A stretch of DNA of 64,000 nucleotides, taken from contig NZ_CABFVU010000001.1 in the NCBI RefSeq assembly GCF_902150045.1, positions 744,001-808,000 of the forward strand, read 5' to 3'. Numbering within the stretch: position 1 is the first letter of the stretch; each line of letters begins with the position of its first letter. Positions 10,396 to 19,719 of the stretch are shown one piece after another. Both the position numbers and the translations under genes were made by a program. Under the pieces are notes generated by a model. That model had not been told where the DNA came from and did no database searches. It was given only the letters and a program-made list of their open reading frames with translations. Source of the stretch: Chitinophaga polysaccharea. Its GTDB lineage: Bacteria; Bacteroidota; Bacteroidia; Chitinophagales; Chitinophagaceae.

Positions 10396-10427
10396 CAAAT
10401 CTATAATAATATTTATATTAAATCAAA
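10396..10427 (-). promoter_or_regulatory. Candidate Bacteroidota promoter for the adhesin-PorP-PorE operon
   Basis: On the minus strand TTTG (plus CAAA at 10424-10427) is followed after 20 bp by TAGATTTG (plus 10396-10403). This fits the -33 TTTG / -7 TAnnTTTG pattern known for Bacteroidota primary sigma factors. Transcription would start near 10389, giving a leader of about 345 nt. AT-rich surroundings make chance matches possible. Confidence 0.5.
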
Positions 10428-10537
10428 TTATTTTATCTGGTAATAAGGGGGCAGACAGAAAGGGGTGATTAACAAATTTTTAGCGCTTATAATACCTTAT
10501 ATATGCATGGGAGTTATGTTAAAAGTTAAAATAACCC

Positions 10538-10545
10538 TAGATTTG
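10538..10545 (+). promoter_or_regulatory. Candidate -7 element of ahcY
   Basis: TAGATTTG matches the Bacteroidota -7 consensus TAnnTTTG and ends 16 nt before the ahcY ATG. No clear TTG is seen at the usual -33 spacing. The transcript would have a leader of only about 10 nt. Confidence 0.45.
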
Positions 10546-10561
10546 CAAAAAACAATTCAGA

Positions 10562-11890
10562 ATGTCAACAATTGCAAAATCAAACATTGACTTTAACCTC
10601 GGATACAAGGTAAAAGACATGTCTCTCGCGGCCTGGGGTCGTAAAGAGATTGAACTGGCAGAAGCCGAAATGCCCGGGCTGATGTCATTGAGAGAAGAAT
10701 ATGGTAACAGCAAGCCATTGCAAGGTGCACGTGTTGCTGGTTGTTTGCATATGACTATCCAAACTGCCGTATTAATAGAAACCCTCGTAGCCCTCGGTGC
10801 AGAAGTGCGCTGGAGCTCCTGCAATATATTCTCTACGCAGGACCACGCCGCTGCTGCTATCGCTGCTGCCGGTATACCCGTATTTGCATGGAAAGGTTTG
10901 AATGAAGCAGACTTCGACTGGTGCATTGAACAAACCCTGTTCTTTGGCAGCCCCGACCGTCCGCTGAACATGATCCTTGACGATGGTGGTGATCTTACCA
11001 ATATGGTATTCGATAAATACCCTGAGCTTATCCAGCATATCAAAGGATTAAGTGAAGAAACCACTACCGGTGTTCACCGCTTATACGAACGTATGAAAGC
11101 CGGTACTTTACCAATGCCTGCTATCAATATCAACGACTCCGTTACCAAATCCAAATTCGATAACAAATATGGCTGCCGCGAATCCTGCGTAGATGCGATC
11201 CGTCGCGCTACAGATGTGATGATTGCCGGTAAAGTAGCCGTTGTTGCCGGTTTTGGCGACGTAGGTAAAGGTTCCGCTGAATCACTCAAAGGTGCAGGTG
11301 CCCGTGTAATCGTTACTGAAATTGACCCTATCTGCGCTTTACAGGCTGCAATGGAAGGTTATGAAGTAAAGAAAATGAACGACGCTGTGAAAGAAGCTGA
11401 TATCATTGTAACCACCACCGGTTGCCGCGATATCATCACCGGCGAGCACTTCAAACTGATGAAAGACAAATGCATCGTTTCCAATATCGGTCACTTCGAT
11501 ATCGAAATTGATGTAGCCTGGTTAAACAAAAACTACGGCAACACCAAAGTGGAAATCAAACCACAGGTAGATAAATATACCATCGATGGTAAAGATATTA
11601 TCCTCCTGGCTGAAGGCCGCCTGGTAAACCTCGGTTGCGCTACCGGCCACCCTTCTTTCGTAATGAGTAACTCCTTTACCAACCAGGTACTGGCTCAGCT
11701 GGAACTGTGGCTGCACTCAGAAAACTACGAAAACAAGGTATATGTACTGCCTAAACATCTGGATGAAAAGGTAGCCCGCTTACACCTGAAAAAAATCGGC
11801 GTGGAGCTGGATGTACTCACCACTACACAATCAGAATACCTCGGTATTCCTGTAGAAGGTCCTTTCAAACCAGACTATTACAGATACTAG
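10562..11890 (+). CDS. ahcY: Adenosylhomocysteinase
   Basis: A 442-residue enzyme that hydrolyses S-adenosyl-L-homocysteine to homocysteine and adenosine, relieving product inhibition of methyltransferases; cytosolic and NAD-dependent. The N-terminus [20 protein letters not shown] and the substrate-domain sequence [20 protein letters not shown] are typical. The Rossmann motif GFGDVGKG is at residues 230-237, and the C-terminus ends PFKPDYYRY like the family. The ATG lies just after a -7-like element and no in-frame upstream start fits better. A strong terminator follows, so it is probably a single-gene transcript. Confidence 0.98.
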   Translation: MSTIAKSNIDFNLGYKVKDMSLAAWGRKEIELAEAEMPGLMSLREEYGNSKPLQGARVAGCLHMTIQTAVLIETLVALGAEVRWSSCNIFSTQDHAAAAIAAAGIPVFAWKGLNEADFDWCIEQTLFFGSPDRPLNMILDDGGDLTNMVFDKYPELIQHIKGLSEETTTGVHRLYERMKAGTLPMPAININDSVTKSKFDNKYGCRESCVDAIRRATDVMIAGKVAVVAGFGDVGKGSAESLKGAGARVIVTEIDPICALQAAMEGYEVKKMNDAVKEADIIVTTTGCRDIITGEHFKLMKDKCIVSNIGHFDIEIDVAWLNKNYGNTKVEIKPQVDKYTIDGKDIILLAEGRLVNLGCATGHPSFVMSNSFTNQVLAQLELWLHSENYENKVYVLPKHLDEKVARLHLKKIGVELDVLTTTQSEYLGIPVEGPFKPDYYRY

Positions 11891-11910
11891 TTTTAAACGA
11901 CCAACAATAC

Positions 11911-11957
11911 AAATGCAGCGGGGAAGAAGTCATTACTTTTTCCCCGCTGCATTTTTT
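11911..11957 (+). terminator. Rho-independent terminator after ahcY
   Basis: AATGCAGCGGGGAA pairs with TTCCCCGCTGCATT across a short loop, and a run of T follows directly. It lies 20 nt after the ahcY stop. Confidence 0.88.
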
Positions 11958-11982
11958 GTAAAAGCTAAAAGCCGTAATTTTG
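11955..11982 (+). promoter_or_regulatory. Candidate promoter of pdxJ, nearly leaderless
   Basis: TTTG at 11955-11958 and TAATTTTG at 11975-11982 resemble the Bacteroidota -33/-7 pair, though the 16-bp spacer is slightly short. The -7 element ends only four bases before the pdxJ ATG, so the transcript would start at or next to the start codon. Confidence 0.45.
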
Positions 11983-11986
11983 CCGC

Positions 11987-12718
11987 ATGACAAAGCTGAG
12001 TGTAAACATCAACAAGTTTGCAACCCTGCGCAATGCACGGGGCGGCAATCTACCGGATATACTAAAAGTGGCACAGGATTGTGAACGCTTCGGCGCCGAC
12101 GGGATCACGGTTCACCCCCGCCCCGACGAACGGCATATCCGCTACCAGGACGTAAGAGATCTGAAACCCCTGGTAACAACAGAATTCAATATAGAAGGAT
12201 ATCCGTCGCAGGACTTCATGGACCTGGTACTGGAGGTGAAACCCCATCAATGCACACTGGTACCCGATCCGCCCAACGCCATTACCTCCAATACAGGTTG
12301 GGATACCGTTGCTTACCAGTCGCAACTGAAAGATGTGATCTCTACCCTGAAAAAAGCAGGGATCCGCGTGTCCATCTTCCTTAATGCAGACATATCCAAA
12401 GTAGAAGGCGCCAAAACTGCCGGCGCTGACCGCATAGAGCTGTATACCGGCCCCTACGCGGAAGAATATACGAATGCACGTACGCAGCCGCAAAACCTGC
12501 AGCTGTTCAACGATTATAAAAATACCGCTAAAGAAGCGACCGCTATTGGCCTGGACCTCAACGCCGGCCACGATCTCAACCTCGATAATCTCCGCTTCTT
12601 TAAACTGCATATACCACAACTTAAGGAAGTATCCATCGGTCATGCACTCGTGGTGGATGCCCTCTACTTCGGCCTGGAAAATACCATCCAGCTCTACAAA
12701 CGTCAACTCACAGACTAA
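11987..12718 (+). CDS. pdxJ: Pyridoxine 5'-phosphate synthase
   Basis: A 243-residue TIM-barrel enzyme that condenses 1-deoxy-D-xylulose 5-phosphate with 3-amino-2-oxopropyl phosphate to pyridoxine 5'-phosphate, in the DXP-dependent vitamin B6 pathway. The N-terminal LSVNINKFATLRNARGG, the DGITVHPRPDERHI motif with its active-site histidine and arginine, and the later GLDLNAGHDLN and VSIGHALV phosphate-binding segments are all present. Length matches the family. It stands alone between ahcY (same strand, separated by a terminator) and lon (convergent). Confidence 0.97.
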   Translation: MTKLSVNINKFATLRNARGGNLPDILKVAQDCERFGADGITVHPRPDERHIRYQDVRDLKPLVTTEFNIEGYPSQDFMDLVLEVKPHQCTLVPDPPNAITSNTGWDTVAYQSQLKDVISTLKKAGIRVSIFLNADISKVEGAKTAGADRIELYTGPYAEEYTNARTQPQNLQLFNDYKNTAKEATAIGLDLNAGHDLNLDNLRFFKLHIPQLKEVSIGHALVVDALYFGLENTIQLYKRQLTD

Positions 12719-12730
12719 TTATACCAAACA

Positions 12731-12764
12731 ATAAAGCCATTCCGCATTTACGGAATGGCTTTAT
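12731..12764. terminator. Bidirectional terminator between pdxJ and lon
   Basis: ATAAAGCCATTCCG and CGGAATGGCTTTAT form a perfect 14-bp hairpin with loop CATTTA. It sits 12 nt after the pdxJ stop and is A/T flanked on both sides. Confidence 0.8.
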
Positions 12765-12866
12765 CAACCCTTAAAACAATCAACATGAAGTTCATAACGG
12801 GTCACAACTAAACCGGTATGAACATATATAGTTTGCCGTCATGACTGGCAGCAATGTTACGCCCTG

Positions 12867-15269
12867 TTACTTCTTTAATAACGCTATTTCCAATACTTGG
12901 TTCATTTGCTTCACATAATGAAATTTCATCCCTTTAATATAAGACGGATTAATATCCTTGATATCTTTTTCATTTTGCCAGCATAGAATAATCTCACGGA
13001 TACCTGCCCTTTTGGCGGCCAGTATCTTTTCCTTGATACCGCCCACCGGCAGCACCTGTCCGCGGAGCGTAATTTCACCGGTCATAGCCAGATAGGATTT
13101 TACCCTGCGCCCGGTGAATACAGAAGCCAATGCGGTAAGCATGGTAATACCCGCACTTGGGCCATCCTTTGGTACAGCGCCTTCAGGTACATGCACATGC
13201 ACGCTCTTCTGTACGAACTTCTTCGGATCCACTCCAAGTTCTTCTGCATGGGATTGCAGGTAGGTAAGTGCCGTAACCGCCGATTCCTTCATCACATTAC
13301 CCAGGTTACCTGTCAGCTTCAGATCCCCCTTGCCTTCGCTCAAACTGCTTTCAATAAACAGGATATCGCCGCCTACATAGGTCCAGGCAAGCCCCACCGC
13401 TACTCCCGGCGGATTGCCCACCTTATAGATCTCATTGGAATAACGGGGTTTACCCAATATCTTTTGAAGCCCCTCTTCGGTCAGTGCATCCGGCAATTTC
13501 TCATCCATTGCTACCTGTTTGGCCAGGTTACGCATAATGGCGGCGAATTGCCTGTCCAGCTCACGTACACCGCTTTCCCGCGTATAATCAGCGATCAGCT
13601 GCTCAATCACGGTATTACTGATCTTTATTTTAGTATCCTTCAGACCATGTGCATCCTTTTGCTTGGGCAACAGGTGCCTTTTGGCAATCTCTACTTTCTC
13701 TTCAATGGAATACCCGCTCAGGTCAATGATCTCCAGCCTGTCGCGCAGCGCAGGATGAATGGAATTGATATTATTGGCGGTTGCAATGAACAACACTTTG
13801 CTCAGGTCATATTCCAGCTCCAGGTAGTTATCATAAAAGGTGCTGTTCTGCTCGGGATCCAGTACTTCCAGCAACGCTGAACTTGGATCGCCACGCATGT
13901 CGTTACCTATCTTATCAATTTCATCAAGGATCATTACCGGGTTTGATGATTTGATTTTGCGGATCGACTGTACCACCCTGCCCGGCATAGCGCCGATATA
14001 GGTTTTACGGTGCCCGCGGATCTCGCTTTCATCGTGTAAGCCACCCAGGCTGAGACGAACATATTTACGGCCAACAGCATTGGCGATAGACCGTCCCAGG
14101 GAGGTTTTACCGATACCCGGAGGACCTACGAAACAAAGGATCGGCGACTTCATGTCTCCCTTCAGTTTCAGTACGGCCAGGTATTCCAGGATGCGTTCCT
14201 TTATTTTTTCCATGCCGTAATGGTCATGGTCCAATATCTTTTTCGCCCTTTTCAGGTCATAACTGTCAGTGGTATATTCGCCCCAGGGCAGATCCAGCAG
14301 CAGGTCCAGATGATTATATACCACGCTGTAATCAGGCGTGCTCGGATGCATACGCTCCAGCTTCTCAACGCCTTTTGCAAATGCTTCTGCGGCAGCGGCC
14401 GGCCATTTCTTTTCTTCGGCCTTGCGCTTCATTTCCTTCAGCTCCCGGTCGTTGGCATCTCCTCCCAGCTCTTCCTTGATCGATTTCATCTGCTGCTGCA
14501 GGAAATAATCACGCTGCTGTTTGTCGAGGTCCGCTTTGGTTTTATTGGTGATCTTATTCTTCAGCTCCGCCAGCTGCAACTCTGTTTGCAACAGCTTCAT
14601 GAGCAATTCTGCGCGTGTGCGCAGGTTGTTGATCTCCAGCAATTGCTGCTTTTCTTTCAGTTCTGAATTGAGATTGGAAGAAACAAAATGCACCAGGAAA
14701 GAAGGATTCTCGATATTCTTCAGGATAATGCTTGCTTCCGAAGGCAGGTTAGGAGAAAGCTGTATGATCTGCCCGGCAAGGTCCTTAATGGAAGAAATAT
14801 ATGCTTCAAATTCTGAATCATCTTCTGCCGCTTCATCATGCAATACGCTGATCTTCGCTTTGAAATACGGATCTTCTGACAGTATTTCATCTATTTTAAA
14901 GCGCTTACGGCCCTGTATAATGATGGTAGTGCCTCCGTCGGGCATTTTTATGAGCTTCACAATACGGGCCACGGTGCCTACTTCTGTCAGATCCGCTACT
15001 CCAGGATCTTCTACGGTACTGTCTTTCTGCGCCACCACCCCGATCGATTTGTCGGTTTTGTACGCATCATTCACCGCTTTTATGGATTTGTCCCGGCCTA
15101 CCGTGATCGGCAGCACAACACCCGGAAACAATACTGTATTTCGTAATGGTAATAATGCCAGTTCATCGGGAATCTTTTCATCCTCCTGTCCTTCCCCGTC
15201 TTCATTCAAAGGGATAATAGGCATGAACTCCATTTCATCTTCCGAATTTCCTAAATAAAATCTGTTCAT
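12867..15269 (-). CDS. lon: ATP-dependent protease La (Lon)
   Basis: An 800-residue cytosolic AAA+ serine protease that degrades misfolded and regulatory proteins. It has an N-terminal LON substrate-binding domain ([19 protein letters not shown], from about residue 35) and a coiled helical linker. The AAA+ module has Walker [10 protein letters not shown] (Lys388) and Walker [10 protein letters not shown]. The C-terminal protease domain has the catalytic Ser705 in [11 protein letters not shown] and the lysine-bearing segment [14 protein letters not shown]. An acidic N-terminal extension of about 35 residues precedes the LON domain. It is monocistronic, convergent with pdxJ. No heat-shock promoter could be recognised in its leader. 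Confidence 0.98.
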   Translation of the reverse strand: MNRFYLGNSEDEMEFMPIIPLNEDGEGQEDEKIPDELALLPLRNTVLFPGVVLPITVGRDKSIKAVNDAYKTDKSIGVVAQKDSTVEDPGVADLTEVGTVARIVKLIKMPDGGTTIIIQGRKRFKIDEILSEDPYFKAKISVLHDEAAEDDSEFEAYISSIKDLAGQIIQLSPNLPSEASIILKNIENPSFLVHFVSSNLNSELKEKQQLLEINNLRTRAELLMKLLQTELQLAELKNKITNKTKADLDKQQRDYFLQQQMKSIKEELGGDANDRELKEMKRKAEEKKWPAAAAEAFAKGVEKLERMHPSTPDYSVVYNHLDLLLDLPWGEYTTDSYDLKRAKKILDHDHYGMEKIKERILEYLAVLKLKGDMKSPILCFVGPPGIGKTSLGRSIANAVGRKYVRLSLGGLHDESEIRGHRKTYIGAMPGRVVQSIRKIKSSNPVMILDEIDKIGNDMRGDPSSALLEVLDPEQNSTFYDNYLELEYDLSKVLFIATANNINSIHPALRDRLEIIDLSGYSIEEKVEIAKRHLLPKQKDAHGLKDTKIKISNTVIEQLIADYTRESGVRELDRQFAAIMRNLAKQVAMDEKLPDALTEEGLQKILGKPRYSNEIYKVGNPPGVAVGLAWTYVGGDILFIESSLSEGKGDLKLTGNLGNVMKESAVTALTYLQSHAEELGVDPKKFVQKSVHVHVPEGAVPKDGPSAGITMLTALASVFTGRRVKSYLAMTGEITLRGQVLPVGGIKEKILAAKRAGIREIILCWQNEKDIKDINPSYIKGMKFHYVKQMNQVLEIALLKK

Positions 15270-15422
15270 CTGAGATATTTAAAGCCTCATGAGGACATTC
15301 TGTCATACAACCCGGCAAAAGTCCTCGTTTTTTTATGTACCCCTATATTGTCAAGTTTGGTGCCAAGTGACGCTCTGGCAGTAACAGACAGCAGTGTAGC
15401 AGTTGGCGTTTTCCACAAAAAA

Positions 15423-15464
15423 ATGCAGCAAAGATCAAAGTATTCACTTTAATCTTTGCTGCAT
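15423..15464 (-). terminator. Terminator after the outer-membrane barrel gene
   Basis: A 19-bp stem, ATGCAGCAAAGAT plus AAAGT with one mismatch, pairs across a four-base loop. On the minus strand it is followed by a T-rich stretch. It lies 31 nt beyond the stop of the gene at 15496-16116. Confidence 0.8.
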
Positions 15465-15495
15465 CATAAAAATTTAATGCGGAACGCCGGGGTTA

Positions 15496-16116
15496 CTAGA
15501 AGGATACACCTACACCCAGCTGTATGCTCTGGTTCTTCCAGTTGCTGGTGTTGGCTACGCTGTTGATGTCTTTCACGTCGTTAAAGCCAATCACATAACG
15601 GGCACTTACGTTAACGATCGGCAACTGCAACCATAAACCGGCTACACCGGAAATATCGCCGCCTTTGAATGCTTCTTTGGCAGCACCCAATACTTTTCTA
15701 TCACTAACCAGCGCACTGAACTGAGGTCCTACCTGGAGCTTTAAACGCGGGGTTCCCAGGTCGATGTTGGCCAGTAACGGAATACTCAGGTAGCTCATAG
15801 TGATCTTCTTACCATTATCTTCCAGGTTTCCGGTGTTGTAGATCTCACTGAAATCGTCTGTAGTTTTTGTTTTGGTAGAAGAAAATATCAACTCACCCTG
15901 AACCCCGAATCCTTTTACAAGGTTTACCTGGGCAAATCCACCGATGTGATAACCTAATTTAAACCCGTCCTGGAAACCGGTACCATCCAGCTTTCCAAGA
16001 TTAGCACCTCCTTTCACACCAAAACGCAGGAATTTTGATGTTTGTGCATTCACAGTTGACACGGTTGAAACAGCAGTTATCATCAGCACTGCTACGGCGA
16101 AAAACAGTTTTTTCAT
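15496..16116 (-). CDS. Outer membrane beta-barrel protein (PorT/OMP_b-brl_2-like)
   Basis: A 206-residue protein with a signal peptide (MKKLFFAVAVLMITAVSTVSTVNAQ). The rest has the pattern of an eight-stranded small barrel: FGVKGGANLGKLDG, GGFAQVNLVKGFGVQGELIFSS, LSIPLLANIDLG, LKLQVGPQFSALVSD, ending in aromatic GVGVSF. Proteins of this kind are abundant in Bacteroidota outer membranes and mostly lack a defined function. It has its own terminator and appears monocistronic. The family is called from pattern, so the exact subfamily is uncertain. Confidence 0.85.
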   Translation of the reverse strand: MKKLFFAVAVLMITAVSTVSTVNAQTSKFLRFGVKGGANLGKLDGTGFQDGFKLGYHIGGFAQVNLVKGFGVQGELIFSSTKTKTTDDFSEIYNTGNLEDNGKKITMSYLSIPLLANIDLGTPRLKLQVGPQFSALVSDRKVLGAAKEAFKGGDISGVAGLWLQLPIVNVSARYVIGFNDVKDINSVANTSNWKNQSIQLGVGVSF

Positions 16117-16228
16117 AAATTATGTATTGTTAGTAATGGTTAAAATATAGACGTCCGGAGTAAAAAATACCCCTATGTTGCAATTACATTTCCCGTAATT
16201 ACAAATTCCGTGCTACTTGTTAAAGAAA

Positions 16229-17137
16229 TCAAAAACTGTATAAAATCCGGGCCGTGAAGTAGCTCATAATGCTTTGATCTGTACCGGTTAAGGGCTTGAA
16301 TACGGTGAAGGATGGCGCCAGGTTCAGGCGGCCAATAAAATAGGATACGCTTGTGGTGATATCTATTGCGCGGGGCTCAAACTCGGTATGGTCCTCTAAA
16401 CTAAGCTCCTTTCCCTGCGAGGGCCTGAGTTTTATCATCTGTGGCGATCTTGTGATATACTGGAATGCTTTGAGGTTACTGTAATAATTGGCCGTTCCCA
16501 ATGTCATATTCACTGAAGGCGTCACCATCAGTACATCAAACCTTCCCACTACTCCTGAAAAAATAAACGGATGCCTCACTGCTGCAATAATATTAAAATC
16601 ATTTCCCCTCAGGGTTTCTTTGGTATGCAGTCCCTCCGATACATGCTTCCCCCAGCCGTAATCCAGGCTCAATCCGGGTTGCAGCCACCACTTACGGTAA
16701 TAGAAATAAGCAAAAATCTCATTTTTAATAGGCGTGGCGGGAACATCTGAAGAATCGGCAAAAACATATTTCGTGTAAGATATACCGGTAAGAAAATTAC
16801 GGTTCTTCGTATAGTCGTAACCGGCGGTAAAGTCCCATTCAAACCAGGGCTTGTTAATGGAGTTGAAAAGATAATAGGCGCTTACGCCTGCGTACAACCC
16901 GCTTTTGTGGTAATAGCTTAAAGAAGGAGCAACGAATGTTTTTAAAACAACAGGCAGCTCGAAATCAACTACTTTACTACCATAAGCAGGATTGTTCCCA
17001 TACCCGATACCAGCCACAAGTTCGCTTTTCTGTTGTTTCTGCAACAGCGAATCGAGCTGCCGCTCCAGCTCTGCGAGGCTTTGTCCCGATGCTACACGGC
17101 TACATAACAACAGGAAGGTTAAGAAGTATAGGCGCAT
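16229..17137 (-). CDS. Predicted outer-membrane protein of unknown function
   Basis: A 302-residue protein with a signal peptide ending near SRVASGQ. A short helical, glutamine- and leucine-rich region follows (LAELERQLDSLLQKQQKS). About 250 residues then show amphipathic strands rich in aromatic residues and end in LYSF, as expected for a beta-barrel with a C-terminal phenylalanine. I do not recognise a named family. The start is the only ATG that gives a signal peptide. It is 112 nt upstream of the barrel gene at 15496-16116 on the same strand, but no functional link can be drawn. Confidence 0.75.
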   Translation of the reverse strand: MRLYFLTFLLLCSRVASGQSLAELERQLDSLLQKQQKSELVAGIGYGNNPAYGSKVVDFELPVVLKTFVAPSLSYYHKSGLYAGVSAYYLFNSINKPWFEWDFTAGYDYTKNRNFLTGISYTKYVFADSSDVPATPIKNEIFAYFYYRKWWLQPGLSLDYGWGKHVSEGLHTKETLRGNDFNIIAAVRHPFIFSGVVGRFDVLMVTPSVNMTLGTANYYSNLKAFQYITRSPQMIKLRPSQGKELSLEDHTEFEPRAIDITTSVSYFIGRLNLAPSFTVFKPLTGTDQSIMSYFTARILYSF

Positions 17138-17256
17138 GTTGTAAAAGTACGTCGCTGCAATATAAGCGTAAATGGGAATTGTTTAACCCCACATCCCATG
17201 AATGGGACAAATGTGTGGCTAAACAATGCTTTTCTGTCGGTCAGTGCGTACCCGCT

Positions 17257-18522
17257 TTATACCAGGTCTATCACCGTAATTTCAGGCAGGATACCCACTC
17301 TTCCGGGATATCCCAGGAATCCGAAGCCCCTGTTGACATACAGGAACTGCTCGCCTTTTTTGTATAACCCTGCCCATTCCTTATAGAAATACTGCGCCGG
17401 GCTCCATTTCAGCCCGGGTATTTCCACACCGAACTGCATGCCATGGGTATGGCCCGCCAGCATCAGCGCAATGTCGGGGTATTCGGTACGTACCTGTGCA
17501 TCCCAGTGGGTAGGGTCATGCGACAGCAATATCTTAAACGGTATATGTTCCGCCCCTTCATAGGCCCTTTTCAGGTCGCCATAGCGGGGAAATCGTTTAA
17601 TAGCGCTCCAGTTTTCAATACCTATGAGGGCAATCTGCTCCCCGTTGCGGTCCAGGATCACATTTTCATTCATCATCAGCTTCCAGCCCAGCTTGCCGTG
17701 TACGGCTTTTAAGTCTTCCAGGTTCTGGTGCTGCAGCGCGCTGTAGCCGTTGGCATTTTTATCGGGCCAGGGGTAATAATCGCCATAATCGTGGTTCCCC
17801 AGGGTAGAATACACGCCCATTGGCGCTTTTACCTCGCTGAACACATCCAGCCACTCCGCCATTTCCACGGCACGGTCGTTTACCAGGTCGCCGGTAAACA
17901 GCACCAGGTCCGGTTTCTGGTCGTTGATCATCTTAATCCCCTTCATTACTGCTTCCCGGTTGGCAAAGCTGCCCGAATGTATATCGGAGATCTGTACGAT
18001 CCTCAGACCCTTAAAGGAGGCCGGCAGTTGTTTGAAGGCCATTTTGATCTTATGTACCCGGTAGTTGTATTTGTTGGAGAAGCCATACATGAGCGTACCA
18101 AAAAAAGCGCCGCCGGTGATAAGGCCCAGGCGGTTAATGAACTGCGACCTGGATAAGCCGCTTACCGCCGGGCCTGGCGCTGCTGCCTGCGCGCCGCTGA
18201 ACTTGCGGATCAGCCACAGTACCCCCCTGCGCAGGTCGTCGATCAGCAGGAATACCGTTACCAGCAGCTTAGCCAGTACCAGGCCCATGAAAATGGCCAT
18301 CAGGTACGATTTCAGCGTAGGAGGCCAGCTATGCCAGTTAATATAGGGCAGCAAAGCGATCATCAGCACACAGGAAAGAGAAATAAACCAGTAAACGGAA
18401 TAGGTAATATTCCTTACTCTCGGAGCAGACATATACACCATGGCTCTTACAGCCTGGAAAACATAAATATCCAGTAACAGAAGGAAAACAATAAGTATAA
18501 TGGAATTAATCCCGGGTCGCAT
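17257..18522 (-). CDS. Membrane-anchored metallophosphoesterase (YkuE/YaeI-like)
   Basis: A 421-residue protein. The first ~130 residues contain about four predicted membrane helices (IILIVFLLLLDIYVFQAV, VYWFISLSCVLMIALLPYI, LMAIFMGLVLAKLLVTVF and, weaker, AFFGTLMYGF). The remainder is a calcineurin-like phosphoesterase domain with all metal-binding blocks: ISDIHSG, FTGDLVND, LGNHDYGDY, LLSHDPTHWD and LAGHTHGMQFG. The catalytic domain therefore sits next to the cytoplasmic membrane. Related proteins act on lipid or UDP-lipid phosphates, but the substrate here is unknown. Confidence 0.9.
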   Translation of the reverse strand: MRPGINSIILIVFLLLLDIYVFQAVRAMVYMSAPRVRNITYSVYWFISLSCVLMIALLPYINWHSWPPTLKSYLMAIFMGLVLAKLLVTVFLLIDDLRRGVLWLIRKFSGAQAAAPGPAVSGLSRSQFINRLGLITGGAFFGTLMYGFSNKYNYRVHKIKMAFKQLPASFKGLRIVQISDIHSGSFANREAVMKGIKMINDQKPDLVLFTGDLVNDRAVEMAEWLDVFSEVKAPMGVYSTLGNHDYGDYYPWPDKNANGYSALQHQNLEDLKAVHGKLGWKLMMNENVILDRNGEQIALIGIENWSAIKRFPRYGDLKRAYEGAEHIPFKILLSHDPTHWDAQVRTEYPDIALMLAGHTHGMQFGVEIPGLKWSPAQYFYKEWAGLYKKGEQFLYVNRGFGFLGYPGRVGILPEITVIDLV

Positions 18523-18762
18523 TATAGAAATTTAATATGGATATACAATAGTTAAGCAATTTAACACAACTTACCTGGTCTGAAAAGTTAAAAGGCAGTT
18601 GTATTATTACAAGACGAATAACAATGCCGGGAATTGTATGTTTTTATTTTTTTTATTAAGAATGGAGAAACAGTACATTTGCTGGCGACCGGTATACAAT
18701 AGATAATTTTAATATTTTATTAATATATTAATCTTACCCCTGCTGAAACTGGCTAGAAATTA

Positions 18763-18776
18763 ACCCGTTAACGGGT
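18763..18776. promoter_or_regulatory. Palindrome, possible operator
   Basis: ACCCGTTAACGGGT is a perfect 14-bp palindrome about 75 bp before the -7-like element of the hydrolase gene. A dimeric repressor site is one possibility. No other copy was noticed in the window. Confidence 0.35.
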
Positions 18777-18849
18777 AATGGGTCCCGTTCTGCGAACAGT
18801 TTGTGTATAAATAAATATACTGCAGCACCCGAATTTTAGGTAATCGTTG

Positions 18850-18857
18850 TATTTTTG
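18850..18857 (+). promoter_or_regulatory. Candidate -7 element of the UPF0173 hydrolase gene
   Basis: TATTTTTG matches TAnnTTTG. Transcription would start near 18863, leaving a leader of about 110 nt before the ATG at 18972. No clear TTG lies at the -33 spacing. Confidence 0.4.
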
Positions 18858-18971
18858 TCCGATTACGCTACTTTTAATAAAGTTACTTTTAGATATAGGT
18901 GTAGAGTAATAACGGATGACGGAGACCAGATCTCCCCGGAAGTTGTCGTGAATAATTCAAATGGACTGATT

Positions 18972-19652
18972 ATGAAGTATACTTGCTATGGACATTCCTG
19001 TTTTGCAGTGGAGATTATGGGTAAAAAGATCCTTTTTGATCCTTTCATCACCCACAATGAACTGGCGGCCAAAATAGATATCAATGCCATTGAGGCGGAT
19101 TATATTTTTGTTTCCCATGGGCACGAGGATCATACGGCCGACCTGGTAGCCCTGGCAAAACGAACCAATGCCACTGTAGTATCTAATTTTGAAATAGTGA
19201 CCTGGGCAGGTAAACAGGGGATTGAAAAATTACATCCCATGAATACCGGCGGTAAATGGAAGTTTGAATTCGGAACCGTAAAATGCGTGGTAGCACACCA
19301 TTCCAGCAGTTTGCCTGATGGCACTTATGGCGGCAACCCGATGGGCTTTATATTTATGACGGACGAAGGGAATTTTTATTATGCCGGCGATACTGCGCTT
19401 ACATTGGATATGGAGCTGATACCGGGCATTTCCTCGCTGGATTTTGCCATACTGCCTATCGGCGATAATTTCACCATGGGCATTGAAGATGCTATTGCAG
19501 CCGCTGAATTGATAGAATGTGATAAAATAATCGGCGTACACTACAACACTTTCGGCTACGTTAAGATTGATACCAACGAAGCAAAAATGCAGTTTATTGA
19601 TGCCGGGCTTGAACTGATATTACCTGAAATAGGTAGTACCATAGAGGTTTGA
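18972..19652 (+). CDS. UPF0173 family metal-dependent hydrolase
   Basis: A 226-residue metallo-beta-lactamase-fold protein. It begins MKYTCYGHSCFAVEIMGKKI, the usual start of the UPF0173 family, and carries the metal motif SHGHEDHT near residue 50. Later ligands lie in VVAHHSSS, YAGDTALT and IGVHYNTFG. The enzymatic substrate is unknown. I chose ATG 18972 because a longer in-frame version would need a TTG inside the promoter-like element and would add 39 residues foreign to the family. It is followed after 67 nt by parA. Confidence 0.92.
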   Translation: MKYTCYGHSCFAVEIMGKKILFDPFITHNELAAKIDINAIEADYIFVSHGHEDHTADLVALAKRTNATVVSNFEIVTWAGKQGIEKLHPMNTGGKWKFEFGTVKCVVAHHSSSLPDGTYGGNPMGFIFMTDEGNFYYAGDTALTLDMELIPGISSLDFAILPIGDNFTMGIEDAIAAAELIECDKIIGVHYNTFGYVKIDTNEAKMQFIDAGLELILPEIGSTIEV

Positions 19653-19719
19653 GGAAGAAGTGATCGTTGCTGATTTATCCTTTATCCTATAAATAACCTT
19701 TGAATTTTTAAATTACACA

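Larger units (their letters stand above)
10045..10561. other. Intergenic region between divergent adhesin operon and ahcY
   Basis: A stretch of about 517 bp with no convincing gene. The half near ahcY (about 10370-10440) is very AT-rich and holds candidate promoters for both directions. The half near the adhesin gene would be a long untranslated leader of about 345 nt. A 79-codon minus frame at 10127-10366 has no signal peptide, no recognisable motif and atypical composition, and I do not call it. Confidence 0.6.
18523..18971. other. Intergenic region upstream of the UPF0173 hydrolase
   Basis: About 450 bp between divergent genes with no convincing coding frame. It is AT-rich around 18640-18740 and holds a 14-bp perfect palindrome (18763-18776) and a -7-like element (18850-18857). 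Reading frames that extend the hydrolase upstream would start inside the -7 element and are not credible. Confidence 0.6.

Noticed and set aside
10428..10561. SAM or SAH riboswitch before ahcY
   Set aside because: No matching conserved core was seen, and the predicted transcript start lies only about 10 nt before the ATG.
15290..15340. GAGGAC...GTCCTC hairpin with T run between lon and the barrel gene
   Set aside because: The T run is on the plus strand, where no gene ends, and the stem is short with a 24-base loop.
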